DNA from: Agriotes lineatus
Lineage: Eukaryota > Arthropoda > Insecta > Coleoptera > Elateridae
Direction: 5' to 3'
NCBI GenBank assembly: GCA_940337035.1
Contig: CALNHX010002829.1
Location: 62,001-126,000 of the forward strand
DNA: 64,000 nt
Shown: in pieces, positions 1 through 10,400 of the stretch
How positions within the stretch are numbered: position 1 is the stretch's first letter
How the letters are laid out: the number at the start of each line of letters is the position of its first letter
The notes under the pieces: generated by a model
Told to the model about the DNA's origin: nothing
Seen by the model: the letters and a program-made list of their open reading frames with translations, nothing else
Databases searched by the model: none
Program-made: the position numbers and the translations under genes

Positions 1-405
1 TCAGGGTCTATGTTCATATTAAATTTTCGCTTTGAAATAAGTTTTTCTGCATACTATTAAAGTCCTGCTACAAAAAAGTGGGCCACCCTGTAGTTATTAA
101 TTTATTTATTTAAGTAAATGTTGGTCAGCGGGTACAAACACAATTATAGGAAAAAGACATAAAATAATATACTAAATAGTTACATGCAAAACCTAAGGAA
201 TCTAAGGTATGAGTAAAGACTACAGGGTTGATAAGGTCAGAACAGAGAAATATTTTTAAGTATTTAGTATTCACAATAGTATATTGTGTATTAAGGCCGT
301 AAAAGTGATCTTTTTTGGCCGAATCTGTTGTTTGCGGTTGAGGCGTTAGCCGAAGCTGCAATTCAGATTAGGCCAAAAAAGCACTTTTGGCCAAGGTGCA
401 CACAA
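1..405. other. AT-rich flank, no gene recognised
   Basis: I see no coding region, RNA gene or clear repeat here. The longest reading frame (minus strand, 125-361) has no recognisable motif and is probably chance. The segment ends at the left copy of an inverted repeat that bounds the next region. Confidence 0.5.
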
Positions 406-847
406 CATTTTTTAGGCGATCATCACAAAATAATTCAAACATTTGGTCACAATTTTTTTTTGTGAACGTTTTCTTGAAAAACATAGTTACCTTAGACAAC
501 TAAAAACAAAAGCATTTAGACAACTAAAAATAAAAGCATCTCCTGTCAAATTTAATATTAAGCTTCATCGCGTGTGTTGTGAGCCTTTTAAAATGGGTGA
601 TAGCGATAGTCCAGACACCCCCGGTGAAATTCTGGAAGCTGCAAGTGTTGCGACCCTAAGTGTGCTCCCCGCAAAATCCCAGCAAATTTATCTGAAAATC
701 GTACGACACTCATTAATGACCAATAGAAAAATTAGTTCACGAGCCGTAACCAAGGCAATAAAAATATTTCTTGGAAATTTTTTGTAGGTAGACACTACTT
801 CTTTTTAGGGTTTGTGTCGTTACGATTTTCTTACCGAATCTGCATTC

Positions 848-983
848 GAGCATTAATCCATATCCGGAAATTATTTTTCGTGCATTCCAACAACGTCCTA
901 ATTTACCCTCACGTCCCGCTCGGGCAAATTAATACAACGTTGTTGGAACGCACTCAAAAAATTTCCGGAAAGAATTAATGCTC
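848..983. repeat. Short palindromic MITE inside the Crypton
   Basis: GAGCATTAAT at 848 and ATTAATGCTC ending at 983 are the outer bases of a near-palindrome. Its arms share CCGGAAATT and CCAACAACGT blocks. It sits in the non-coding insertion that splits the recombinase gene. Superfamily unknown. Confidence 0.6.
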
Positions 984-996
984 TTATGAGATTAGG

Positions 997-1184
997 GGGC
1001 CGGTTGCAGAAAGCAATGTTAAGTCTGGTGTTAGCTAACATCGCGTCAAAGTGAACAAAAACGAATCAAATCTCAAATGCTTATGGTAACTAATACATTA
1101 GTAAACAAAATTTGATGCGATTTTGTTCACTTTGACGCGATGTTAGCTAACACCAGACTTAACATTGCTTTCTGCAACCGGCCC
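997..1184. mobile_element. 188-bp MITE, PIF/Harbinger-like
   Basis: Long inverted arms begin GGGCCGGTTGCAGAAAG and end with its complement. A second copy of exactly the same length lies at 12273-12460. At that copy the element is flanked by TAA on both sides, which fits the TWA target duplication of PIF/Harbinger. No coding capacity. Confidence 0.7.
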
Positions 1185-2284
1185 TATATGTGAAACAATG
1201 CGAAAATTTTGTTGAGTGGCGCAGGACAAAAAACATAAAACACTGGACTGAAAATGTTTTTTTGGCGTTTTTCTCTGAAAAGGCCAAATCATGCAACGCC
1301 TCAACTTTATGATCTCTGTATTCAATGGTAAAGGCAACAGTAATTATTAAAAACGACATTGACATCAGTAAATTTACAAACGTAGTCGCATTTTTAAAAC
1401 AACAAAATAGAGGTTACCTGGCCAAAAAATCCTCCTTATTTACTAGGGATGATATTAACAAATTTTTGCTGGAAGCTCCTGATGAGGCTTATTTAATGTG
1501 GAAGGTATGATTAGGTTTATTACATCATGATTTGGCTTTGCTTACCTTGTGTGTATAGGTTTGCATGATAATTGGACTAACTGGAGCATGCAGGCGTGAA
1601 GAATTACGAAAAATGTCGATATTTGATATTGAAGACAAGGGGAACATGTTAGTGATCACTATCCCGCAAACAAAAACCGGCAAAAAAAGAATATTTACCG
1701 TCACTAATGAAATTCTGGAAACTGTACAGATTTTACAGCTTTTCAGAAAGTATTTAGCCCTACGACCACCACACACACAACATAAGACGTTTTTTATAAA
1801 TTACCGCAACGGAAAATGCTCAACGCAGGTGATCGGAGTGCATACATTTGAGAAGATACCATCGTTAATTGCACAATATTTGCAATTACCAAACGCCAGT
1901 AGTTACATAGGCCATTCTTTTCGAAGGAGTTCAGCCTCACTACTGGTTGAAGCTGGAGGTAATAGCCTCGACTGTGGCTGAAGGCTATATAGAAGATTCC
2001 ATGTCCAGCAAAATGGAAATTTCGAACAAAATTTTGACAGGCAGGGATGGCCGTTCCACTTCTTATGTTCCTACTAACACCACTGGTCGTCCAACGTCTT
2101 ATTTTCCCACTAGCATCACCACTACGACCACAAAAATGGGATTCTTGTTGACAATATTCACAATTCTTTAATAAACAATGAGGCACTCTATTCAAGCTCT
2201 TCCAGTGGGCTCCACTTGTTAAATTGCACTAACTGCACATTTACTATCAATATTAACAACAGTAGTAACAAGTTCAAAGGGTGA

Positions 2285-2937
2285 TGAATACTTAAGTAAA
2301 TATTAATATCTTAGATTTAGGTAGGTGCGTTGTAAATTTTGAATAAAATTATTTATTTTATTTTGGAACCATAACCTTGTTTATTGGCCCCCGATAGAGG
2401 GCGTAAAATGGCTTTTATAGCCCTAGGGCCTATAAAGTTGCTAAGCCGTATAATAAGCACCAACAATCTAGTATAGCAACACCAACAATCTCCATAGAAA
2501 CCATAGCACACCAGAAATGCACAGCGCCGGTATTACGACGATGCAGTAGTCTTTAGCCAAAATACTGAATCCTTGAATTTTGTCCATTTTGAGGACTAAA
2601 ATGAAATAAAACGTTGTATGTACCACGTGCCTAATCACGATTATAGCTCTCGGTAAATTTAAAGCTCTCCGCTTCGCGTCGAGCTTTAAACATTCCCTCG
2701 TGCTTAATACATAAATAACTATTAAATGCAAGTATTTTATTTTGCGTTGACAGTCGTTGACAAAACGCCATCTGGATGGCCGTCGATTTAGATTTCATCA
2801 GCTGATTGTAGTTAGGCATATTATGCAACCACGGGTGCACGGCAGCATTCGTGTAGCAACCGACAGATTTAATGAAAAATATGAAGAGTTTATCAAACTG
2901 CTTATATAGGTAGGTAAAAAGTGTTCATGAAGTAGTT
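2285..2937. other. 3' flank of the Crypton gene, no other gene
   Basis: Contains the AATAAA at 2342-2347, a plausible polyadenylation signal for the recombinase gene. The rest is AT-rich, with short minus-strand frames that resemble nothing I know. Confidence 0.5.
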
Positions 2938-3020
2938 TCTGACAGATCAGTTCCAAAAAAGTAGAGTTTGACAGATGTGTACAAAAAAGTAACATTTGAC
3001 AGATGTGTACAAAAAGTAGA
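2938..3020. repeat. Subterminal direct repeats, about 27 bp
   Basis: TTTGACAGATGTGTAC followed by an A-run and GTA occurs twice (about 2967 and 2995), with a diverged copy before (about 2940). They lie just inside the right inverted repeat of the Crypton-bearing region, where transposase-binding repeats often occur. Confidence 0.6.
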
Positions 3021-3435
3021 ATCGCCATTCTTGTAATGATCGCCTAAAAATGCTATTCTAGGCTTTTGTCTCTTACTTTAGATTACAACAAAATATATCA
3101 AGTTCGTCATTAACAAGATTTGAATAATGACACATAGTATAAATAAGATATTTTACAAGGACTTTAATTTTTTTAAATTACAATTTCTACAGAAACCGTA
3201 AAAATAGAGCGTTATTGACGGGACAAATTTCCCTAAAATTTTAAGCTGAATTCAAAAATATAATATACCGGGTGTTCTATCTAAAATTGGAATTAATAAA
3301 AAAAAGAAATAAAAACAAAAGAAACCCTTTTTAGAGGTATTTAACTTGAAAATCACCTATCTCACATCAATACACATTAAAAATTTTAAAAAAATTTAAA
3401 GTTTGGAAAAATCGTTAGTGCCGTTTTTGCAAAAA

Positions 3436-4033
3436 TCTGGTGTGATAGACCCACACAACTTCCTTCTACAGTGATCTTATAATTAGTCAAAAATTTCATT
3501 TTTAATTTTTAAGCATTTGTCAAAAATTTTCAAAAATTACAAATTCTATAAAAACGGTACAAAATAGAGCGATAGTTGAAGAGACAAATTTTCCCTAAAA
3601 TTTTAAGCTGAATTCAAGAATGTAATAATATACCGGGTGTTCTATTTAAAATAGGAGTTAATAAAAAAAATAGAAAAAAAAAATTATAAAGTTTAAAAAA
3701 AATCGTTGGAGCCGTTTTTGAAAAAATCGAAAAAAAACTGAAATATCACAAGAGTAAACACCTACTTTCGGTTATGCGATTTTCATTAAAAGCTTGCTGT
3801 CTCATCTACATACTACACAAAACTTAAATATAAAGTTTCAACGCCATACCTCTTTTCATTTTTGAGATATTCTGTTCACAGACAGACAGACACACAGACA
3901 GACAGACACACAGACAGACCAATGGAAAAAAAGTTTTTTGGAATCAGGGGACTCTAAAACGTGAATATCTGTTGAAAACTCAATTTCGAATTTTTGAGGT
4001 GAATCCAATACTTCCTTTATCGTAAAGGGAAGT
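3436..4033 (+). mobile_element. HINE-like non-autonomous Helentron, full copy
   Basis: Starts TCTGGTGTGA with a small 5' hairpin, has a central (GACA)n microsatellite near 3890-3920, and ends with a 3' hairpin whose arms are ACTTCC and GGAAGT. It sits inside an A-run of the outer copy with no visible target duplication. Termini, microsatellite and insertion into a homopolymer match the plan of DINE-1/HINE elements (established for that group); assignment here is by architecture only. Confidence 0.65.
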
Positions 4034-4142
4034 AAAAATCGAAGAAAACTGAAAAATCACAAGAGTAAACACCATACTTTCGGTTATGCTATTTTCTTCA
4101 AAAGCTGGCTGTCGCATCTATAGATAGTACACAAAAAGTATA

Positions 4143-5661
4143 CAGGCTGTTTCCTAAAAAACGCCGCAACCCATAACTCCGTTGTTTTAAATTTTAAACC
4201 CAACAAACTATATATATTCTTAAATGGCAAGACAAGAGCTATCTTTTGACATTGCCCGTTCGTAAATATCTTTCAACTGTTTTGAGCAACTATGTTCAAC
4301 TTTTTTATTTTAAATGGAACACCCTGTATATTTTTAGATACTTGGATTCAGGATGAAATTCTGCATGCAGTAATATGCTTCATTTGTTTTTTTGGACACT
4401 TAGAAATGTTTAAAATAATTTTTTAATATTGCATGTAGACAGTCGTACAGTACCATAAAATTTTCAAGTGTGCCGTGGAAAACAAGCAGAATGTTGAAAT
4501 ATTTTATCTAAGGCCGGCTTCTCACGAGGCGTTTTTGCAGCGCTGCAAAGTGGCGCCGTGAAGTGGCAGGGTACGCGATTGTGTGGCGCGTTATTGCGGC
4601 GCTACTGTGTAGCAGGCAGAACTGCTAAGTCGCTCAGCAGCGCTACCGCCGGCGTTGCCAGGTGAAACCAAAATAGGTAGTTTGTCACTTGCAGTGCATC
4701 GAGATGGACGCAGTGTCGATTTTGGAAACTTCCCTATCCATTTTCACAAGCACATACAATACAACGGAATTTAACGGTAACCCGCAACAAACTAAAAAGT
4801 CAGTGTTGCCGTTGGTGTGACGTAAAATTATGGCATGATGTTGCCAAAATTATGTATCAATCGGCAGCACTGGCTTAGTTCTGCGGCTGCGCTTCCGAGA
4901 ATCACTGCCCGCCGCTAGTAGCGCTGCGAGTCGCGCCGTGTGAAGGGGTCTCGCGACTAGCAGCGCGCGCTTCTGGTAGCGGAAGTCTGCTACGAGTGGC
5001 TCAAACGCGCCACCGCGCGTTCGTTGAACGCTCCGTGTGAAGGCGTCTATTTAAAACAATGTTTCCCTACCAGCGGCGCCACTCTGCAGCGCTGCAAAAA
5101 CGCCTCGTGAGAAGGGACCCTAACACGTCCAGAAAACGGTGAAATTCTGAGGCTTGTCGCGAAATACCTTCCAATTTGATATTGAATGCGACCAATGGAG
5201 TAACTAGAAGATGTCAGTTGTGTGTGCAACAAGGTGGCGGTCAGTTTGAGCAATACTTGTAGATACGTTTTGTAGTTTTGTTTAAATTTGTTTCCAATAA
5301 AATTTTTCAACATTCTGTTTGTTTTCCACGGCACACTTGAAAATTTTATGGTACTGTACGACTGTCTACATGCAATATTAAAAAATTATTTTAAACATTT
5401 CTAAGTGTCCAAAAAACAAATGAAGCATACTACTGCATGCAGAATTTCATCCTGAATCCAAATATGTAAAAATATACAGAGTGTTCCATTTAAAATAAAA
5501 AAGTTGAACATCGTTGCTTAAAACAGTTGAAAGATATTTACGAACGGGCGATGTCAAAAGGTAGCTCTTGTCTTGCCATTTAATAAGAATATATAGTTTG
5601 TTGGGTCTAAAATTTAAAACAACGGAGTTATGGGTTGCGGCGTTTTTTAGGAAACAGCCAG
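4143..5661. mobile_element. 1.5-kb fold-back element with TA duplication
   Basis: Arms of about 365 bp start CAGGCTGTTTCC and end GGAAACAGCCAG, flanked by TA on each side (4141-4142, 5662-5663). Removing it and one TA rejoins the interrupted HINE-like copy, so the boundaries are well supported. The two arms are near-complementary through the GTGTGCCGTGGAAAAC block. A second element (4512-5120) occupies the loop. No transposase is seen. The TA target fits Tc1/mariner-type mobilisation. Confidence 0.8.
4512..5120. mobile_element. GC-rich MITE, Harbinger-like, in the fold-back loop
   Basis: Termini GGCCGGCTTCTCACGAGGCG and CGCCTCGTGAGAAGGGACCC are inverted repeats, flanked by TAA at 4509-4511 and 5121-5123. 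The inside is rich in GCGC and AGCGCTGC blocks, unlike the AT-rich surroundings. No reading frame of note. The 3-bp TAA duplication fits PIF/Harbinger. Confidence 0.75.
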
Positions 5662-5858
5662 TATATGAAGTTTCAACGCCATACCTCTTTTCGTTTTTGA
5701 GATATTCTGTTCACAGACAGACAGACACACAGATCAATGACCAAAAACATGTTTTTTTGGGTTCAGCGGGCTCTAAAACGTGAAGATCCGTTAAAAACTC
5801 AATTTCGAATTTTTGGGGTGAATCTAATACTTCCTTTATCGTAAAAGAAAGTAAAATA

Positions 5859-6503
5859 TCTGGTGTGGTACACTCACACAACTTCCTTTTACTGTGATCA
5901 TATAATTGGCAAAAATTAGATTTTTAATTTTTCAGCATTTGTCAAAAATTTTCAAAATTTGCAAATTCTACAAAAACGGTACAAAATAGAGCGTTAGATC
6001 AAGAAACATTTTTTTTCTAAAATTTTAAGCTGAGTTTAGAAATTTAATAATATACAGGGTGTTCTACTTAAAATAGGTGTTAATACAAAAAATAGAAAAA
6101 AAACATCAGAAACCCATTTTAGAGGGATTCAATTGTAAAATCACATCAATACACATTAAAAATGTAATAAAAATGTAAAGTTTGAACAAAATCGTTAAAG
6201 CCGTTTTTGAAAAGGCGAAAAAAACTGAAAAATCACTAGAGTAAACAGCTACTTCCGCTTATGCGATTTTTTTCAAAAGCTTGCTGTCGCATCTACATAG
6301 TACACAAAACTTATATATGAAGTTTCAACGCCATACCTCTTTTCGTTTTCGAGATATTCTGTTCACAGACAGACAGACAGACAGATCAATGAACAAAAAT
6401 ATGTTGTTTGGGTTCAGGGGACTCTAAAACATGAACATCTGGTGAAAACTGAATTTCGAATTTTTGGGGTGAATCCAATACTTCCTTTCTTGTAAAAGGA
6501 AGT
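5859..6503 (+). mobile_element. HINE-like copy upstream of vimar
   Basis: Starts TCTGGTGTGGTACAC, contains the (GACA)n tract near 6365, and ends with the 3' hairpin ACTTCC...GGAAGT. It ends only 175 bp before the vimar start codon, so it probably borders or forms part of the promoter or 5' UTR. Confidence 0.7.
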
Positions 6504-6678
6504 ACAAAGCAATGTTACACAGTGGAAACTTCCATAACCAATCTTGTGAGCAGAGTTTAGAAGCGCATATAGGGACAAAATAAGTCGTTGTGTTGGTAGT
6601 CATGGTGTATGGTGTTGCTAATCAAATCGCAAACAGCAACACAAATTGAAGGTTATGTTTACCAAATAATTCGAAATT
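6504..6678 (+). promoter_or_regulatory. vimar promoter/5' UTR interval with two short upstream ORFs
   Basis: This is the only non-repeat sequence between the last HINE-like copy and the vimar ATG. No TATA box is evident. If transcribed it contains two upstream ORFs: ATG 6602 to TGA 6649 (15 codons) and ATG 6655 to TAA 6669 (4 codons). Both end before the main ATG at 6679 and could dampen translation. A non-coding first exon further upstream cannot be excluded. Confidence 0.4.
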
Positions 6679-7402
6679 ATGACCTCGCTGTTAACCGACC
6701 TAACAGCGTCGATCGAACACAAGAATGAGGAGACCATCAAGCAGAACCTACAAGCAATTATCTCTCAGGGCACAATCATCGAACTACAGACCACAGTTGC
6801 CATCGAGCCCCTGTTCCAGCAGACATGCTCCGACATCCTGAGGCTCACCGCAGAGGCCATCGCCGAGACGGCGAAGTCGGAACAGAACCGCAAAGTGCTC
6901 ACCACGAAGAAGGTGACGGCCTTCCTGCTGAGCCTGCTCACGTACAAAGACACCGCACTGCTGGTGCAGGCCTGTCGCGGCCTGGGCAACATCTGCTTCG
7001 AGAACGAAGCCGCTAGGGAGCTCGTGGGCAGGGACGGCCTGAAGGCGCTCCTTGCCATGATCAAGCACGACGAAACATCGAAACATGTCAAATTACAAAC
7101 CGTGGCGTGGGGGTTTATGCTGAACCTGGTCATCGGTAACGACGACTTGCAAAAGGCAGCCCTCGAGTTTAACATTCTAAATTTGATCGAAAGCACTTTA
7201 AAGTATCAGTTAGAACAGTTCGATGCGTACGAAGATTGCTGTACTCACGTGCTGTCTACTATGAACATGCTCACGGATCATCTGGCCGATATGTGGCTCT
7301 CGGAGGGATTGTGTAGCGTGCTAGTGGAGGTGCTTAAGATTTCCACAAACCCGGAGATTTCGGTTCTTTGCTTGGAGGTTCTTCACGGACAGGCGGAAAA
7401 CA
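6679..7402 (+). CDS. vimar: vimar exon 1 (start codon)
   Basis: ATG at 6679 begins MTSLLTDLTASIEHKNEE, followed by about 240 residues of armadillo repeats. The next ATG upstream in any frame belongs to short uORFs. The exon ends in phase 1 at 7402, before donor GTAAGT (7403). Reading through the donor gives only SKL and a stop, which supports splicing there. The minus-strand open frames across this exon are shadows of its GC-rich codons. Confidence 0.92.
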
Positions 7403-10400
7403 GTAAGTTGTGATGTTTAACCTATCTTAGTTACTTACTACTTATACTACTGTATTTTAGATGACACGAAACTGTTTCTGGCTAAGAAGGGCATCTGTGA
7501 GCTCGTATATGAGCTCGTGGAGAAATACAAGGACCGTGTGGACGACGAAGAAACTAGAGGAGCTCTTAAAATGGCTTGTGATATTATTGTTTTAATTCTC
7601 ATGGGAGGTAATGATAGTTTATTTTAACAAATTAATGGTTCCATTATAATAGATTTTCAAGACCATATAATATATATACTGCTGAACAAATGAACCGAAA
7701 AGGACGGTCATGGCATTTTTGATAACCTTTCAGGATTGTGTCAGTATAAAAAGCATTTCTTTTCAGAATTTGATTTAAATAAAACGAAGTTCATTAATAA
7801 AATATTATCATTTGAAAATTTTGAATTTTCCCCAAATGTTGATAGCACATTGTATACAAAGTATGCCAAACCGGTGCCAAAAATTTTTAAATGTTCCGAG
7901 GGGACTCAAAGAACTATTAATTTTCTTTTGTTTTTTTGTTCTTCCTCTAATTTATGTTAAATACAGGGTCCGGAACAGAACGAAGTGGGGGTGGAAGATA
8001 TTTCTAAAACTGAGAGTTACATGAATATTGTTTATATAAAAGTTGTAGGTACGAAGGTAGTGCACATTACTAAAATAGTTTTGATTATACAGGGTGGCTC
8101 GAAAAAGTGTGGCGAATCAAACTTACTTTTTTTTTAAATGGAATGCTCTATATTTGGGTAGCTTAAAAGTATTGCATTGAAATACTCATCATTTAAATAT
8201 AAAGTTGTATGGGTCTAACGTCAACTGTTTTGGAGATATTAACAATTTTATGCAAAAATGCTCAACTTCAGGCGGCTGCTGGAAGCAACAGAAAACAATT
8301 GAATGAAGGAAAGTGCTACCAAAAAATTATGATTTTCGTGAACTACTTTTCAAGTGTAAAATGATGGATCTGGGTATTAATGCTATACAGGGTGCTCAAC
8401 ATTTGCAAATTTAATAATTTCGATTTTTTTTAATGGAATGCCCTGTATTTTTAAGAAGCCCTTTTAATGAGCTTTCGTTTGATATGTTACTTTATACCTC
8501 TAAGTTCAACTATTTCTCAGATCTGCGTGTTTGAACATAAAGAACAATTTAAACCCCTTAAGATGCTTTATTTCAAAGAATAAAAAACAAACGCCGTTAA
8601 AATAATGATTTAAACACATGATCTCCAAAAATAAAAACGCAAAACCACTTTTAGAAAACATAAATTCAGTCAGTGTTGATACAAGGAATAATAAACACAA
8701 AGAAACGATAAATGCGGGAATAAATTAATTCCGAGGTAAAATAAAATCAGTTTAAAAAAACAAAAGCCAATACACCAAAAGCTTATACATAATTACATTA
8801 AATGTTCAAATAGTTCTCATTTCCTGCTCTGAGTATTAAAGCTGTACAGAGAACTCATAATCTGCAAATATAACTATTTTGGTTTATTTAAATAGAACAC
8901 CCTGTATATCCCTGTATTTTTAAAAAGTACTTTCAATCAGCTTTCTTCTGACATTTAATTTCATATTGCAAAATTCAATTGCTTTTCAGATCTAATTTTC
9001 TCCTGCTTTTTTTGTTTGTTTCGTATTTGTTATTTCTAGTTTTGAGTAGTGGCTGGATTTTTGTTTTCTAAACTTGGGTTTATCTTTTGTTTGGAGAACT
9101 GTGGAGAAAGTGTTTAAATCATTATTTTAACGGCGTTTATTTTTTATCCCTTGAAATAAAGCATCTTAATTGTTTTTATGTTGAAACACTCATATCTGAA
9201 AAACAGTTGAACTTAGAGGTATGAAGTAACATATCAAAAGAAAGCTCATTAAAAGGGCTTCTCAAAAATACAAAAATATACAGGGCGTTCCGTTTGAAAA
9301 AAAATCGAAATCGTTAAATTTGCTAATGTTGAGCACCCTGTATAGCTTTAATAACCAGACCTACCATTTTACACTTGAAAGATAGTTCACGAAAACCACA
9401 ATTTTTTTATAACGTTTTTCTTCATTCAATTGTTTTCCATTGCTTACAGCAGCCGCCTGAAGTTTAGCATTTTTTGCATAAAATTGTTAATATCTCCAAA
9501 ACAGTTGACGTTAGGCCCATACAACTTTGTATAAAAATGATGAGTATTTTATAGTTTTAGAAATATCTTTCAGCCTCGCTTCGTTGTCGGACCCTGTATA
9601 GTTATTTATAATTCTATTATTTTTTTATTTTGTCAATATGATTTTGTTAATGCTTCAATTATGATTTGAAGACAATGCAATTAAATATGCTAATTATGGG
9701 TATACTGTAAAACAAAAACTTCTATATACTGGGTGTCCATTTAGTGTGGGGATCTCTGATTACGCTTTTATCTTTATTCCGATTGAAAGTTTGATTGGGG
9801 GGATCCTAATTGGGTTGAAGGGGGCACATTTTAAATTATTTTGACACATACAGCGTGTCCTAAAAAAGTTTGGCTAAACAAATTATTTAAGCCTCTATAG
9901 GTTCTACGTTCAATTATAACTTTTCTTTAAAATTACTTTTATAGTTTCCAACTTGTAAACGTTTTTAGTATTTTTTTTGTCAATGTCAAGCTTTAATTTA
10001 AAACATCATATTTCCTCTATTTTTGAATATTTCTTTCCTGAAAATTGAGGTGTTCATTGTCTAGGATACAAAAATACTAAATTTTAATAAAAACCGGATA
10101 TTACAATACAGGGTGTTCAAAATATCGGTTCAAATTTCAATGTTTTCAATCTTTATTTTCTCAGTTTTTTAAACACAACACCCTATACATATTTTGTTAC
10201 AGGAATAAATAGAGCCTTAAATTTCTTGTATTTTGACCTCAACATGTACTTTAATCTAAAGAGTGTTAAAGAAATTAAGATTTAAAAACAATCAGAGTGA
10301 ATGTGTACTATTTGGCGCATGGTTTATAACAGTGCTGGTAAAAAACCGATTTATTGGTTAACCGAACATCTGATTTTAAATCGGTTTGTAAAACTGTTTA

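Larger units (their letters stand above)
592..2284 (+). pseudogene. Crypton-type tyrosine recombinase, broken
   Basis: The protein belongs to the phage-integrase-like tyrosine recombinases found in insect Cryptons, which cut and rejoin DNA through a catalytic tyrosine. The start region (ATG 592, reading MGDSDSPDTPGEILEAA) ends in PAKSQQIYLKI near 700. Coding sequence resumes near 1197 after nested MITEs. A TGA at 1310-1312 breaks the N-terminal SAM-like domain (reading continues DISKFTNVVAFLKQQNRGY). A 54-bp GT-AG intron (1505-1558) precedes the catalytic part: Arg in GACRREEL (1580s), Lys in KTGKKRIF, and the H-x-x-R box GHSFRRSSASLLVEAG (about 1909-1956). The segment that should carry the second His/Trp is missing, and the frame changes before STVAEGYIEDS, whose Tyr is the likely nucleophile. 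The C-terminal Asn-rich tail ends at TGA 2282-2284, and an AATAAA follows at 2342. At least one stop, two frame changes and a deletion make it inactive. Confidence 0.8.
406..3053 (+). mobile_element. Crypton-type recombinase region bounded by an inverted repeat
   Basis: A decayed tyrosine-recombinase gene (592-2284) lies between two inverted copies of a roughly 20-base sequence: CATTTTTTAGGCGATCAT at 406-423 and ATGATCGCCTAAAAATG at 3036-3052. They match at about 20 of 22 positions with one gap. The right side also has subterminal direct repeats (2938-3020), and the left side has a duplicated stretch (about 493-540). Cryptons are described as lacking terminal inverted repeats, so the repeat may belong to an older host element or a related family. 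I see no clean target duplication. Confidence 0.45.
3147..5852 (+). mobile_element. Helentron/HINE-like element, 5'-truncated and interrupted twice
   Basis: The body is colinear with the intact copies at 3436-4033 and 5859-6503 but is split by a full HINE-like copy (3436-4033) and a fold-back element (4143-5661). Outer segments are 3147-3435, 4034-4142 and 5662-5852. The last holds the CAGACAGACAG microsatellite and the 3' hairpin made by ACTTCCTTTATCGTAAAAGA. The order of insertion is readable: outer copy first, then the two inserts. No protein is encoded. Confidence 0.7.

Noticed and set aside
443..591. Use of ATG 443 as the recombinase start.
   Set aside because: The 50 codons before ATG 592 come from a duplicated AT-rich stretch and do not resemble the family; 592 begins the family-like acidic N-terminus.
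6765..7196. Minus-strand frames of 100-143 codons opposite vimar exon 1.
   Set aside because: They are shadows of the GC-rich armadillo exon and have no family resemblance.
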